A DNA stretch of 64,000 bases from Moniliella sp. 'wahieum' (lineage: Eukaryota > Basidiomycota > Moniliellomycetes > Moniliellales > Moniliellaceae): assembly GCA_003971905.1 (NCBI GenBank), contig RSEE01000128.1, positions 1 through 64,000 of the forward strand, written 5' to 3'. This document shows, piece by piece, positions 12,076-22,459 of the stretch (positions are counted from its first letter, which is position 1; each line of letters opens with the position of its first letter). Position numbers and translations under genes: made by a program. The notes beneath the pieces are model-generated. The model ran no database searches. It saw only the letters and a program-made list of their open reading frames with translations, and had not been told where the DNA came from.

Positions 12076-12456
12076 TTACTCATCCGCGGCAGCTCTCTTC
12101 TCGAGGGCTTCCTTGTACTGGGCCTTGTAGAGGGCGCGCTGGCGCATCTTGAAGTCCATGAACATGCACCGCTCGTACACGTGTCTGTGGGGGGAAGAAG
12201 GCAGAGTCAGCGGGGCAGGCGCACCAGAGCACAGGACGCAGACACGCACTTCTCGTGCTTGCACTTCCAGGGCAGGTAGTACTCCTTGGTGGCGGCAGAT
12301 GCGGAGCGGCAGGAGGTAGCCGGCACAGCCGTCGCGGAGGATGTGCGGGATGCCAAAGTGCTCCGTCTCCTCGAGGCTGAGGTCCTTCTGGAAGTCCTCC
12401 CACTTGGGCATGGCGTGGGGAGCAGCAGCAGCCGCGCCGGCCGCCGTCGCCCCCAT
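12076..12456 (-). CDS. NDUFB7: complex I subunit NDUFB7 (B18)
   Basis: Intermembrane-space subunit of respiratory complex I with a twin CX9C fold, imported through the Mia40 pathway. First CX9C: RDGCAGYLLPLRICR. Second CX9C, spanning the splice junction: KCKHEKHVYERC. The intron is 12249-12185 on the minus strand (GTGCGT to CACAG). Exon lengths sum to 316 bases, one more than a multiple of three, matching a single extra base near 12289 where ICRH must continue into KEYYLPWKC. The upstream ATG at 12456 gives MGATAAG, a Gly-2 N-terminus suited to the N-myristoylation known for NDUFB7; an alternative start is MPKWEDF at 12411. The C-terminus is Lys/Arg/Ala-rich, as in the family. About 105 residues. 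Confidence 0.88.
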   Translation of the reverse strand: MGATAAGAAAAAPHAMPKWEDFQKDLSLEETEHFGIPHILRDGCAGYLLPLRICRHQGVLPALEVQAREVRVCVLCSGAPAPLTLPSSPHRHVYERCMFMDFKMRQRALYKAQYKEALEKRAAADE

Positions 12457-12781
12457 ACGCCGTGCGCCTGCCCCGATTAATAATCGCCCACGGGCGCCCG
12501 CCACTCCGCCGCCCGCGGAATACACATGCACCGACCGCACCCGTGGCTGACGTCAGCGCCTGGCCTGTGCGGGCACACTGCCCTGCGCCCGCCCGCGCCG
12601 ACGTTCAGGAAGCTTCGAGGCAGCCGCCGAAGGTTGAAGCGCACGTCGGAAGCCGCAAGCACACAGCCAACCCAGTGGAGGTGGCGGCGCATTCTTTTTT
12701 TTTGCTGGATCCAGATATACATAGACACCCCCGCTCGCCTTGCTCTGTCCCGCCACCCCCTCCCCTCCTCCTGCTGCCCCC
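12457..12781. promoter_or_regulatory. bidirectional NDUFB7/p32 promoter
   Basis: A 325-base head-to-head spacer separates the starts of two nuclear genes for mitochondrial proteins. On the p32 side an AT patch with ATATACATA (about 12713-12722) lies about 65 bases before the ATG, a possible TATA element, followed by a CT-rich leader. No second TATA is evident on the NDUFB7 side. Shared control is inferred from spacing and shared compartment only. Confidence 0.45.
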
Positions 12782-13666
12782 ATGAGTTCTCTGCGTGTCT
12801 CTGCGTCGCTCCTCCGCTCTGCCCGCGTGGCCCTCCGCCCTGCCGCGGCCCTCCGCGTGTCGCCGATGGCCGTGCGTGTGTCGGCGCCCCTGCCCGCCCG
12901 CAGCTTCGCCTCCTCGGCCGCCGCCCGCGACGGCGGGCTGTCCGAGGTGCTCGGCAGCGAGCTCCAGTTCGAGAAGGACGATGCTGCGGAGAACGGCCGT
13001 CCGCTCGGCGAGGAGCCGCAGTTTGTCAAGGACCTCAAGGCCGCTGGCGTGTGGAAGCTGGCCGAGGGGTGGGGGAGGACGAGGTGACGCTGACCCGCAC
13101 GTTTGGCAACGAGAACATCCGTCTCATGTTCTCGGCTGGCGAGTACGACAACTCGGCTGCCATGGTCAACCAAGAAGCCGAGGAAGAGGAGGACCCCGAG
13201 AACCTTTCGGTCCCGGTTCGGTGCACGATCACCATCACCAAGGTACGTTTGCTTGCACCCGTCTGCCTTGTCTTGTCTTGAAATCCCCCCCCCCCCCCCC
13301 CCTGTTCACGGACACGTACTGATCTACCTTCTTTTTGCTTTTTGTCTCGGCTAGGCTGGCAGCGGGCTTGACCGCCGACGTTCAGGCGATCGATGGCCAG
13401 TTTGATGTGGAGGGCGTGTCATACTACCCTGACGAGAAGCTGGCGTCGGACCTGACGGTGGAGGCGGACTGGGCGCGCCGGGGCACGTACGTGGGCCCGC
13501 AGTTTGAAACGCGGACGACAAGGTGCAAGATGAGTTTTCGGCCTACCTCGAGGAGCGTGGGTTTACCTCGGAGCTTGCCATGATTGTTCCTGCTCTGGCC
13601 GAGTGGAAGGAGCAGCGCGAGTACACCAACTGGCTCGAGAATGTCAAGAAGTTTGTCGAGGCCTAA
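12782..13666 (+). CDS. MAM33: mitochondrial p32/Mam33 family protein
   Basis: Acidic trimeric matrix protein (p32/gC1qBP/Mam33), linked to mitochondrial ribosome and respiratory function. The presequence is Arg/Ala/Ser-rich (MSSLRVSASLLRSARVALRP) and ends near SFASSAA. The core shows EDEVTLTRTFGNENI, the acidic QEAEEEEDPENL loop, VPVRCTITITK, then DVEGVSYYPDE, and the C-terminal helix AEWKEQREYTNWLENVKKF. Intron 13243-13354 (GTACGT to CTAG) contains an 18-base C run (13285-13302). One extra T at about 13070 (GGGGTGGGGG), another extra base near 13367 just after the acceptor, and one missing base near 13511 (ET then DDKVQDEF) are needed. About 258 residues, the normal size. Confidence 0.88.
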
Positions 13667-14246
13667 ATGGGTTTAAGAGCGAATGGTATGGCTGTTTTGT
13701 TTTGTACCTTCCAACTTGACTTGCTTTTCGTTCTTTGCCTTGGGGCGCTCCCCTTTGTACGCGCCCGATCCAATGCACCCCCGGCACCACTCTAGCATCT
13801 TCGCACAACTTGGCTGTCTGGAGCTGGTGCACCTGCTGCCTAGCCTAGCTTGGTTTTAGAAAGTAGGATTGTGTAGCCGCCCTAGTCGTCGATTGAATAT
13901 GGCGACGCTTTGTTGTGGTGACAGAGGGGCAGTCGACTGTGTCAGAAACGAAACGTCGGGCGGAGAGAAAAAAAACGGAAGCGGCGGCGGCGGGGCACAG
14001 GGCCAGTGTGGCTGCTCGGCCCAGAAGCTGGACAGCGGGTGCAGGCGGGGGACAGTGCACAGGCGGTGGGCATGGGCCGAGTGACTCGATATACTCCCTG
14101 ACGCTCATCGCTGATATGATCTGAGGCCATTGCCAGTCCCGACGGTCCCTCAGAAGGCGCCGCTGGAGCTTAAGTACCGCCCGCGCAGCCGACGTTTTGC
14201 TTCCTTGCTTCCCCACACTTCTGGTTTGCACCTGAGCCTGTGCGCC
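13667..14246. other. p32/LYS1 intergenic
   Basis: About 580 bases between tandem genes. It contains p32 3-prime UTR-like T-rich text, a purine stretch with an A8 run (about 13968), GCGGCG repeats, and a CTTAAGTACC word about 75 bases before the LYS1 ATG. No gene recognised. Confidence 0.5.
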
Positions 14247-15422
14247 ATGGCCCCCCAACGCATCTACCTCGCAGCGAGGCCAAGCCGCACGAGCACGTTC
14301 CGCCCTCACGCCCACCACGGCCAAGAAACTAGCGAGGCCGGGTGGCAAGTCACGGTGGAGCGTGACCCGCAGCGCATCTTTGACGACGACGAGTTGCCCA
14401 GGTCGGGGCGACTTTGGCGCCTCACAATTCGTGGCCTACCATCGACGCGACCATTCCGATTTGGGGTTGAAGGAGTTACCTGCGCCGGGACCTCCTTTGC
14501 CCACACGCACATCCAATTTGCGCACTGCTACAAGAACCAGGCTGGGGGGTGGACGTGCTGGACGGTTCTACCAAGGAGGCGGGACGTTGTACGATCTTTG
14601 AGTTTCTGGAGGATGCCAATGGGCGGCGTGTAGCTGCGTTGGTTGGCACTGGGTTTGCCGGTGCAGCGCTGGGCGTGTTGGCGCTGGCCGAGCAAGTGCA
14701 GGGCAAGCGTCTAGGCCCACAGACGTACTTTCCTACAGAAGCAGCGCTGGTATCCCACGTGCGTGCACGGTGGACGTGATCCGCCGTGCCCGGCCCGATG
14801 GGAAAGTGCGCGCATTGGTGGTGGGTGCGCTGGGCCGGTGTGGGCGCGGGGCGATTGACTGTTTTGAAAAAGTCGGTTTGGCAGCGGAGGACATGTGCGG
14901 TGGGACATGCAAGAGACGGCGGCCAAGTCGGGTCCTTACCCCGAACTACTCAATGTCGACATTTTCCTCAACGCGATTTACCTCCGTGAACGCATCCCGC
15001 CATTTTTGACGCCGGAATTTGTTGCGCAGGCCGGGTCGAAGCGCCGTCTGGGTAGCGTGGTCGACGTCAGTTGCGATACGACCAACCCGTTCAACCCTTT
15101 GCCCATCTACAACATCAATACCACCTTTGACCAGCCGACGGTGGATGTGCCCCTTTCCCCAGAGGCCGGGTCCGAGCCCCTGACCGTCATCTCGATTGAC
15201 CATCTGCCCACCTTGCTGCCCCGAGAAGCAAGCGAAGGGTTTAGCGCCGACCTGTTGCCGTCGCTGTTGCAGTTGCCCTACGTCACGGGCGTGCTGGGCA
15301 GCGTGGAAGCCGACCCGCCCGAGGGCAAGGGTGCCGTGTGGAAGCGCGCTGAAAAGTTGTTCCGCCACCACCTTGCCCGCGCCGAGGAGGAGAAGGTCAA
15401 GACCACCCGGGCACGCATCTGA
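14247..15422 (+). CDS. LYS1: saccharopine dehydrogenase (NAD+, L-lysine-forming)
   Basis: Last enzyme of the fungal alpha-aminoadipate pathway: saccharopine plus NAD+ gives L-lysine, 2-oxoglutarate and NADH (cytosol/peroxisome). It is intronless, about 391 codons, against 373 in yeast Lys1. Conserved blocks appear in order: RIYLR and SEAKPHEH, ALTPTTAKKL, AGWQVTVERDPQRIFDDDE, GATLAPHNSWPTIDATI, GLKELP, HTHIQFAHCYKNQAG, QGGGTLYDLEFLEDANGRR, VRALVVGALGRCGRGAIDC (dinucleotide fold), ETAAKSGPYPELLNVDIFLN, CDTTNPFNPLPIYN and SIDHLPTLLPREAS. They are spread over three frames in the first half, with at least eight one-base changes between 14270 and about 14900, while the last 500 bases read straight through. 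Most changes are single missing bases. The gene is otherwise complete, so I treat it as functional with sequence errors. Confidence 0.93.
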
Positions 15423-17726
15423 TTTCCCCTGGCGGCATTGCCACATTGGTATTGGCATAGACATTGGCATTAGCTTTCCCCATCATGATATGGCGTCACG
15501 AATCCAATGTCGGCATGACTCGTTTTACCGTACCCCTGCGATTTCCCTCGCTCAGCTTCATATGAGGCCGCCACGGAGGGTGCTTGGGCGTATGTATATA
15601 GCGAGAGGCAGGTATGGATTCGATGAGCCAAGAAGACGTCTTGGATCCCCATGAGTCGGGTAACTTGGTCGTTGATCCAAATGGAACAAGATGGACATGG
15701 CCGACTACCCTGAACGTTGAACAGTACCTCCCTCGTATCAGATCTCAGATCTCAGATTATCGTGACCATTGGCACATGCAAAACCGAAGAAAAAAAAAGG
15801 GGTGGAGAAGATGTCTCTTGGTCTCCCTACAGTGAGACCGACAAGCACACAGTACTCAGTACTCATGTACTCATGCAGCACAGCTGAATAGACGACGTCC
15901 CTTTTCCGAGACAACGAAAAGAGAGGGTTTGGGGGGAGAGGGGGTACTAGGTTACTCTTGCTACTATACCGGTAGAGCCGTAGTTGACGAGGTCGGTGGC
16001 CAGACTCGAGCGGAGGTATTAGAGACGGGAACAGAGGAAAAGACAAAACTGCTAACACTAAAGTGTCCTGGGTTTGGGTAAGCTTTAAGGTTGTGGTGCT
16101 GCCATGGGGCCTAGTGCGGTGGTGCAGGGGTTGTTGGCCAGAGGTGAGGCCCTGAGGCACTCAGGACTCAGTACTCGCCGTACATGTCACAGCCGCTCAG
16201 GCTCAGCAGGGCCAGCGCTGGGATTGAGGAAAACTGAGAGTACACTGTACTAGTTTGTACAACGAACACGAACACACATGCCCCTATATACCTTACTTCC
16301 GATTCCACTATACGATCCAGGATCCAGGTCTTATCTCTTGTCGTCCGCGCCGTTCTGAGGAGGGCCCGCCAGTCTTAGGCTGCGGTAAAGCAGAGGGCAA
16401 AACTTGAAAGAAGAGTGACTAGTGAAGCTTGAAAAGAGCATGAAGCTCCATGTGAATCCTTAGACCTTACTCCCGAGGCTTCAGCCTGAAGCTTACACAG
16501 AGAAGGTGTGCCGAGGACCATCTGCTTCTGAGAGGGTCATCATATACATGCTCTGATGCAGGGGCAGTATAGATACGGAGGTCGATGTGGTGATGCAGAA
16601 GAGAGGCAGGGTGTGTGTGACCCTGGTGGGGCCGTGGTCAAGCTCAAGCTTTGAGGCGTTCCGGCGTCAGGTAGGTGACCGCGAGGACGGGGATCCACTC
16701 AGGTCGGGACAAAGGCAGCCGAGCCCAGGGAGGCTGAGCGCTCAGGCTGAGTGCTGTGCAGCCACACACAGCACAGTGTGAGAACTATATTGGCACTAGG
16801 ACGGCCCAAAAAGGGGGTGAGGGTGCTGCTGGAAGCCTCTTTTGGGGAGAGAGAGAGGAGATCGCGAGGAGACCGGGAGCAGATGGAACTGGCCGAGTCT
16901 ACCTGTGATTTCACGTGGTTTGTCCAGCGTCGAGAACAAAGGACAGTTTGTGAGTTACCTGTTACAAAAGGGCAATGACTATTCTAGAAGCAAGTTGAGT
17001 TTCCTGGCTGTATTCTGGTTACTCGAGGTTACTCCTAGGGGGGCAGTACGGCCAGTGGGTGGGTTGGCCAGTGGTTGAGCAGTGCCTCTGCGGGTGGTGC
17101 CCGAGGTGAGCGAGGTGACTGATGCGCATCGCTGATGCTGGATGAGTAATGCGAATGAGCGATTGGCGATGGATGATAGCTGATTGCACAGCGAACAGCT
17201 GTCTTGGAGATAGCCCGAGGGGCTGGGGGGCTGGGGGCATGTGCTGTAGTGCTGGGGGACAGAGGGTGTGGCTGGCGCGCCGGCTGGGCCATGTGCTCGG
17301 GAGGTGCCCACGTGGGGCGGCGTGTTCGCGGGGCGTACGACCAGCGGGACAGAGTGGTTGCCTGCGGTTGGTTGTTGCTGTCCCAAAACAGTGTGGTTGT
17401 TGCTGGTACTACTAATGGTTGCGGCTGCCGAGTCGCTCTGGTACGCCTGCCGTGGCAGGCCACGTGGTGCAGGGTGTGCACGGTGGTCCGTGTCCTGCGC
17501 AGCCCAACACGCTACGATCCAATCGATCGACGCCCATCCGATCGTCTGTGGCTGCTGCCTCTCCAACCACATGACCTGCCCTGCCGTCCATTCGCATCTG
17601 GCGTCCATTCATCTGTCACAGCGCCAGCAGAGCAGCACCAGACACAGCCTCCACCGCATCCCCATCCTTGCAGTCCCACACTCGCCACGGTCTCCTCGGC
17701 CTGCGCACGACACTCTCCGTCTACCC
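15423..17726. other. 2.3 kb intergenic
   Basis: I see no conserved coding sequence. Notable text: CAGTACTCAGTACTCATGTACTCATG (15848-15873, a nested AGTACT palindrome run), TCAGGACTCAGTACTCG (about 16163), AAGCTTGAA/TGAAGC words (16420-16500), GAGCGCTCAGGCTGAG (about 16735) and an A8 run at about 15790. A 3-prime UTR of LYS1 must occupy the left end. Frames on both strands from 17149 to 17737 are long only because the base composition lacks stops. Confidence 0.5.
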
Positions 17727-17812
17727 CACCCCAATAAGCTGCGTCTTTCCTATTTAAGCCCTCGTCGTGTACGTCCCATCCCCACCCCCCCCCCCCCCCC
17801 CCCATCCCAACA
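17727..17812 (+). promoter_or_regulatory. RNase gene core promoter and poly-C leader
   Basis: A CCAAT word (about 17730) and TATTTAA (17751-17757) lie about 80 and 60 bases before the RNase ATG, in the usual CCAAT/TATA order. A 19-base C homopolymer (17785-17803) then ends ten bases before the ATG, leaving CATCCCAACAATG as the start context. The C run would be in the 5-prime UTR of the message. Confidence 0.55.
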
Positions 17813-18278
17813 ATGAAGGCTGCTCTGCTCCTGCTTGCCCTCCCCGCGCTCGCCTCGGCCGCTGCGGTGCAGAAGCGCGACCCGTCGGTCAACTGTGGCG
17901 GGACGAGCTACTCGTCGGACCAGGTGGCCGAGTGCGTCAATTACGGCAACGAAGGCGACGGCGGTTCCTCCGACTACCCGCACCAGTACCACGACTATGA
18001 GGGCTTTGACTTTAGCAACTACTGCTCCGACAGTGACTTTTACGAGTACCCGCTCACCAGCGATGGCTACACGGGTGGGTCCCCTGGTGCCGACCGGTGC
18101 ATCTACGGATCCTCCAGCGGCTCCTTCTGCGGCGCCATCACCCACACTGGTACGCCCCCCCCCCCCCCCTCATCCCCCCACTCATGACTGGTTCTGACTC
18201 TTGCTTTTCTTTTTCCCTCTCTTTTGCCGATTGGTCACAGGTGCTTCGGGCGATGACTTTGTGCAGTGCAGCTACTAA
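17813..18278 (+). CDS. secreted guanyl-specific ribonuclease (RNase T1 family)
   Basis: Extracellular endoribonuclease that cleaves after G in single-stranded RNA. A classic signal peptide (MKAALLLLALPALASAAA) is followed by QKRD, a Kex2-type KR processing site. The mature part matches RNase T1: YPHQYHDYEGFDF (catalytic His), the FYEYPL strand (general-base Glu), SPGADR (Arg) and AITHTGASGDDF (second His), so all four catalytic residues are present. Cysteines sit near both ends of the mature chain, as for the T1 disulfides. One intron, 18150-18240 (donor GTACGC followed by a 15-base C run; acceptor CACAG), splits the THTGAS codon. Spliced length is exactly 125 codons, with no frame break. This is a small fungal secreted nuclease, not of the larger ribotoxin type. 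Confidence 0.95.
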
Positions 18279-18972
18279 AGGCGGGTCCTTTCCATTTGCT
18301 TGGCTGTGGGCTGCACCGGCATCACCCTAGTCTCGGCTCATATCGCCAACATGTGTCATGCGCGTAAAGGGCCGCCCACGTTCTCTTTTTTCCTCTGTTG
18401 GGCGAGATGCGATGTTTGTAAATCTGTCATCATCGCTCTGTTATCTACCTCCCTCTCTCTCTCCCCGCCGCGCTCGGTTGGCTTGTCTGTTGGATCGGCG
18501 ACAGACATCGTACATCTATAGTGTCCTGATCTCGACTGTTCCGTCTCTGTTTCGTTTTGCTGTGCGATTGTGGGCTCGGACCGACTGTTGATGCCCAGCG
18601 TGTTGCCTATTGGCCGGGCGGGGGGATGCTACGAATGATGAATGGTGAATGAGATATCAGAATATAGGAGGGGGGGAGCAGCCGATACGGGTGAAAGGGG
18701 CAAAGCAACCTCTGAGGTGGCCAGCGCGGAGGGAGTGGAGGGAGGCGTGAGCCACCGGGCCGTGCTGAAATATGAAAGTGAGGGTGATTTCTAACCGAGT
18801 CGGGTAGAGTGCGAAAGCGATGGAACATGCGACGACGCGTTGCGACGCGACACGACGCGACACGCGTGGGGCGGAGAGAGACTGGCGCCGTGCCCCCGGT
18901 GGCGCGTGGACCGGCGCGGAGAGGGCCAACGCAGCCCCACCAGCCAGAGTCCCGTTGCTTCGCGCCGCCACC
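18279..18972. other. RNase/CAC1 intergenic
   Basis: About 690 bases: RNase 3-prime UTR, then a region with GACGCGACACGACGCG-like repeats (18834-18865) just before the CAF-1 gene. No gene recognised. Confidence 0.55.
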
Positions 18973-21826
18973 ATGTCCAGCGCCGCCGCCGCCGCCAAGC
19001 GGCCTGCTTCGCCCGCGCTCTCCCCCGCCGACACCGGCAAGCGGCCGCGCACCAGCCCCCCCCCGCCACCACCACCTGCTTCTGCCCCTGCCACTGCCCC
19101 TGCCCCTGCCCCTGCCCTGCCCCTGCCCCTGCCCCTGCCCCTGCCCCCGCCCCTGCGCTGCAGGTGTACACCTCGCGTAACAAGCTGCTCTTCCGCCAGA
19201 AAGCCATTCTCTGGGACCGTTCCCGCGAAGTTATGATGCGTGCGTGTTGTCCCCCTTTCTTTCCCAAGCGTGTGCTGACGCGTTCCCACAGCTCTCATGC
19301 AGTTTTCCGATCTTCTCGCGCACGCCTCTGCGCCGCTCGAGCAAGTACCTCCGCCCTTTCTTCCGCTCATCGGTCTGCTGGGGGAGGAGAACGACAAGCC
19401 GTTGCCCGAGCTGGCACGGGTGGTGCACCAGTCGATCGTGACGAGCTGGCTTCGGAGCTGGACCTGGCTGACTCGCCATCGACTGCGGAAGCGCGGCTGC
19501 CCGTGGCGGTGGTGCATGCTGCGTTGGCGACGGCCGGGAAGCGGGTGGACTATGGTCTGAGCGTGGCGGATGTGTGTGCGCATGCAGTGCCGAGCGTGGC
19601 GGCTGCGGCGGCGAATGCGCAGCAGGGCGTATCGGTTTACCGCTTTGAAGTCCACCCGCCCGTGTGGGAGGCCTTGTCGAGGAGCTGCGTGCGCGGCTGA
19701 CTGCCCGCCGTGCTGAGCGGCGCGAAGCGCAGGCCCAAGCGGCTGTCCTCTTTGCCAGCCTGTCGGAAGAGGACCAAGGCACACTCGTGTTTGGCACGAA
19801 AAAGAAGGCGGCTGCCGCGTTGGCCCAGGTCCCTCACACGGCACCCTTGCCTCCCTTCCTCTTCCGCCTCCGCCCGCACCAACACCAGCATCAGTCTCAG
19901 CTCCCGCTCCAGCCCCACTCCACGCCCACAGCCGCACCCGCACCCGTCCCCCCACCACCCCAACATCCATCCACAGCGCAGCCCCCCGCGCCCACACCCG
20001 CGTTTGCATCTGCAGCACCCGACCCAGCACCAGCCTCCGCCTCCGCCCCCGCCTCCGCCTCCGCCTCCGCACCTGACCCCGCCGCGGCACCAGTACCCGA
20101 CCACGTGTCTGCATCTAACGCTTGCCATCTTTCCCCTCGTCCCTCCGCTCTGAACGCCAGTCCACATGCGGCGGCGCATCCCACCTCGCCCCCCCGGGTC
20201 TCGCGCTCTCCCTCGCCCCGCCGCAGCCGCAGCCGCAGCCCACCGAAGTCGAGACGGAAGCCGAGCGAAAAAGGCGCGGATCAAAGCGGAGCGTGCGGAA
20301 CAGCGAGCGGCCAAGGACCGTGCGCGCCAAGCGAAGCAAGCTGAAAAAGAACGGGTTCAAGCGACGCAGCAACGACAAGCTAATTTTCTCGCTGGGTTTT
20401 TAGGTCGCAACAAGCCTCGCCCGTGGCTCAATCCAGTTCCACGTCGCTCGATACCAAACCTGCTGGGCCTGTCCAGGCCGCCGCGCCAGGCGGCGCGTTT
20501 GACCAGACTTTTCTTCCCTGTGTCATTAAGAATCTAGCTCCGGCCAATCGGTTTGCAGCGACCACGTTGGCGGTGGAGGATGTGGCGCGGTTGGTCAATG
20601 CACAGCCGGAAGCGAGCTCGACGAGCTTGTTGACGGAATGGGGTCAGGCCATGCCCGATTCGGTACAGACGCGCTCGCGGTGTGGCCGCGACCCGGATGG
20701 CCGCCTGGCCACGGGCGTGCAGTCCAAAGTGTCGGTTCGGCAAGTGATGCATTTGGTGCGGGAAAGTGATGTGCTAGGCGAAGGAGCGGCCGAGGCGGCG
20801 CAAGCGGGTCTAGCTCAGTTGCACAAAGTGCAGACTAAGTACCTTCTCTTCCATACGGACCTTCGTCCGGGCTGGGTGGGTACCTGGACGCGGTCCAGTG
20901 CGCTCGTTGGACCTCGCACGCCCTATGGCCAAGATTCGGTCCAGTTGGATTACGCGCTGGACTCGGACGCCGAGTGGGAAGCTCCCGAGGAAGGAGACGG
21001 GGAGGAAATTGCTGATGAAGAAGAAGAGGAGGAGGAGGGTTCGTCGCGTGCGTCGGACTCGGACTCGGACCAAAGCGATTGGCTAGAAGACGATTTGGGA
21101 GAAGGCGACAATGCGCAGGACGACGTCAATGGCAGTGAGACGGGTGGCCCATCGTCGCCGTCCGGACCTGGCGCTAACGCTAATGCTAGCGGGGGGGCGG
21201 GGGATTAAGCATGGGAGGTGCCAAGGCCAAGTGGGGTGCATGGCGGCGAGGCGGCGGTACCGACCGAGGCTTGGGCGGTAAGTGGGGCGCGGCCATGGCC
21301 CGACGGCGTAAAAAGACCAAAGCGCCCGTGGTGAAAAAGTTGGTTCCGTATGCGTCCAGCGTGCACTTTGACACGCACCTTACCAGCTCCGATCCTGCTT
21401 TCGCCTCGTTCCAACTCATTTTTCCCTGGCTTTGCGCTGGGCATGGACCCGTTTGCGCCGCTGACGCGACCCAAGCCCGAGGCGGTAGCGGGAACCGACG
21501 GTGGTGCCGGCACAGGTGCTGGTGCAGGTGCTGGGCTGGGCGAGGCGGAGGACGGTGGTGGTGGCCCGGCACGGAAGAAAACTTCGTTCCCTGATGACTT
21601 GACCGGTCGGTTTGTCGCGGCGCTCTATGCGGCTTCGAACCGGTCCAACCGGTTATTGTTGACGGAAGAGTTACTGAGCGTGTTTGTAAGCCAAGGCCTG
21701 GCTACGCCCTTGACCCGAGTGGCCATCGAGCGCAAGTTGGAGGAAGTGGCTGTCAAGCAGGGCAAAGTCTATGTCGCTCGTCCCGAGTTTCTCCACCTCG
21801 TCCCCTCCACCGCGCAATCGGGGTAA
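18973..21826 (+). CDS. CAC1: CAF-1 large subunit (p150/Cac1/Rlf2)
   Basis: Histone H3-H4 chaperone subunit that deposits nucleosomes behind the replication fork. Parts in order: a Pro/Ala-rich N-terminus with KR pairs; an N-terminal helical part; an Ala/Ser/Pro-rich linker; a charged KER-like helix (KARIKAERAEQRAAKDRARQ and on) followed by the QANFLAGFL segment; the AFDQTFLPCVIKNLAPANRF motif; the acidic domain with KYLLFHTDLRPGWVGTW, GPRTPYGQDSVQLDYALDSD and EW followed by a Glu/Asp run; and the C-terminal winged helix (LTGRFVAALYAASNRSNRLL, then RVAIERKLEEVA). One 52-base intron, 19240-19291 (GTGCGT to CACAG). The frame changes several times, including inside the CCTGCC repeat (19083-19156) and at the G runs near 21190. 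About 930 residues, like vertebrate CHAF1A. The Kozak context (CCACCATG) supports the start. Confidence 0.88.
19083..19156 (+). repeat. CCCTGC hexamer repeat inside CAC1
   Basis: A tandem of CTGCCC units on the sense strand that can be read as Pro-Ala or Leu-Pro dipeptides depending on frame. The upstream (MSSAAAAAKRP) and downstream (LQVYTSRNKLLF) parts of CAF-1 are in different frames, so the copy number in this assembly is off by one base, or the frame differs between alleles. Confidence 0.8.
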
Positions 21827-22459
21827 GACCCAAGACAATTCGAATTGTTCGTCGGTCATCGCCCATCTCACTCCGCCCAGGAAGGGTGTGCTTCGGGGCG
21901 GTGGTCAGAATGGTACTCTATTGGGTACTACTTGAGGAAGATTTGGAATGCAATGTTCGTGGCATTGACCCGACCACCCAGAATACAGTAAGGTGTGGTG
22001 GTACAAAAGGAAGGGATGTGGGCGCGTGGGTACGTTTAAAGAGAGGGTATGTACAGTGGTTAGAGAACTAAAGCGGGGGTGAATACATCCCCCACTGATG
22101 ATACAACGGTGCCCCCCTGCAAGCGCACGAGGGGCGTCGGTCGAATCGCGGCCAGTTGGGGTCAACGCACACGACCCGTACCCAACCTTGGACTGGAAAC
22201 GAAGAACAGACAACAAGGATAAACAGAAGAGCCTCCGGCGGGGGCGTCTGACGCAAGAACGAGCAAAAAAGGAAGACCGAATGTCGGAGGCAGAGCGACC
22301 CATTCCCACCAACCCGTCGAAAGCCCAGACCGAAAACAAAAAGATCAGGCACCCAAGCACCACGTATAGCGCAGCCCTCCCCGCCCCCCCCCCCCGCCTT
22401 CTCAGATCTCATCGATCATCTGAGATAGCATGCAACTTGCAACTGTGTGTGTGCCCGGG
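21827..22459. other. convergent CAC1/hypothetical intergenic
   Basis: About 630 bases between two convergent stops, with an AAAAAAGG stretch and a C12 run at about 22385. No gene recognised on either strand. Confidence 0.55.

Noticed and set aside
17149-17816. Overlapping plus-strand frames before the RNase gene
   Set aside because: They run through the CCAAT/TATA region and the poly-C leader; no start context or motif.
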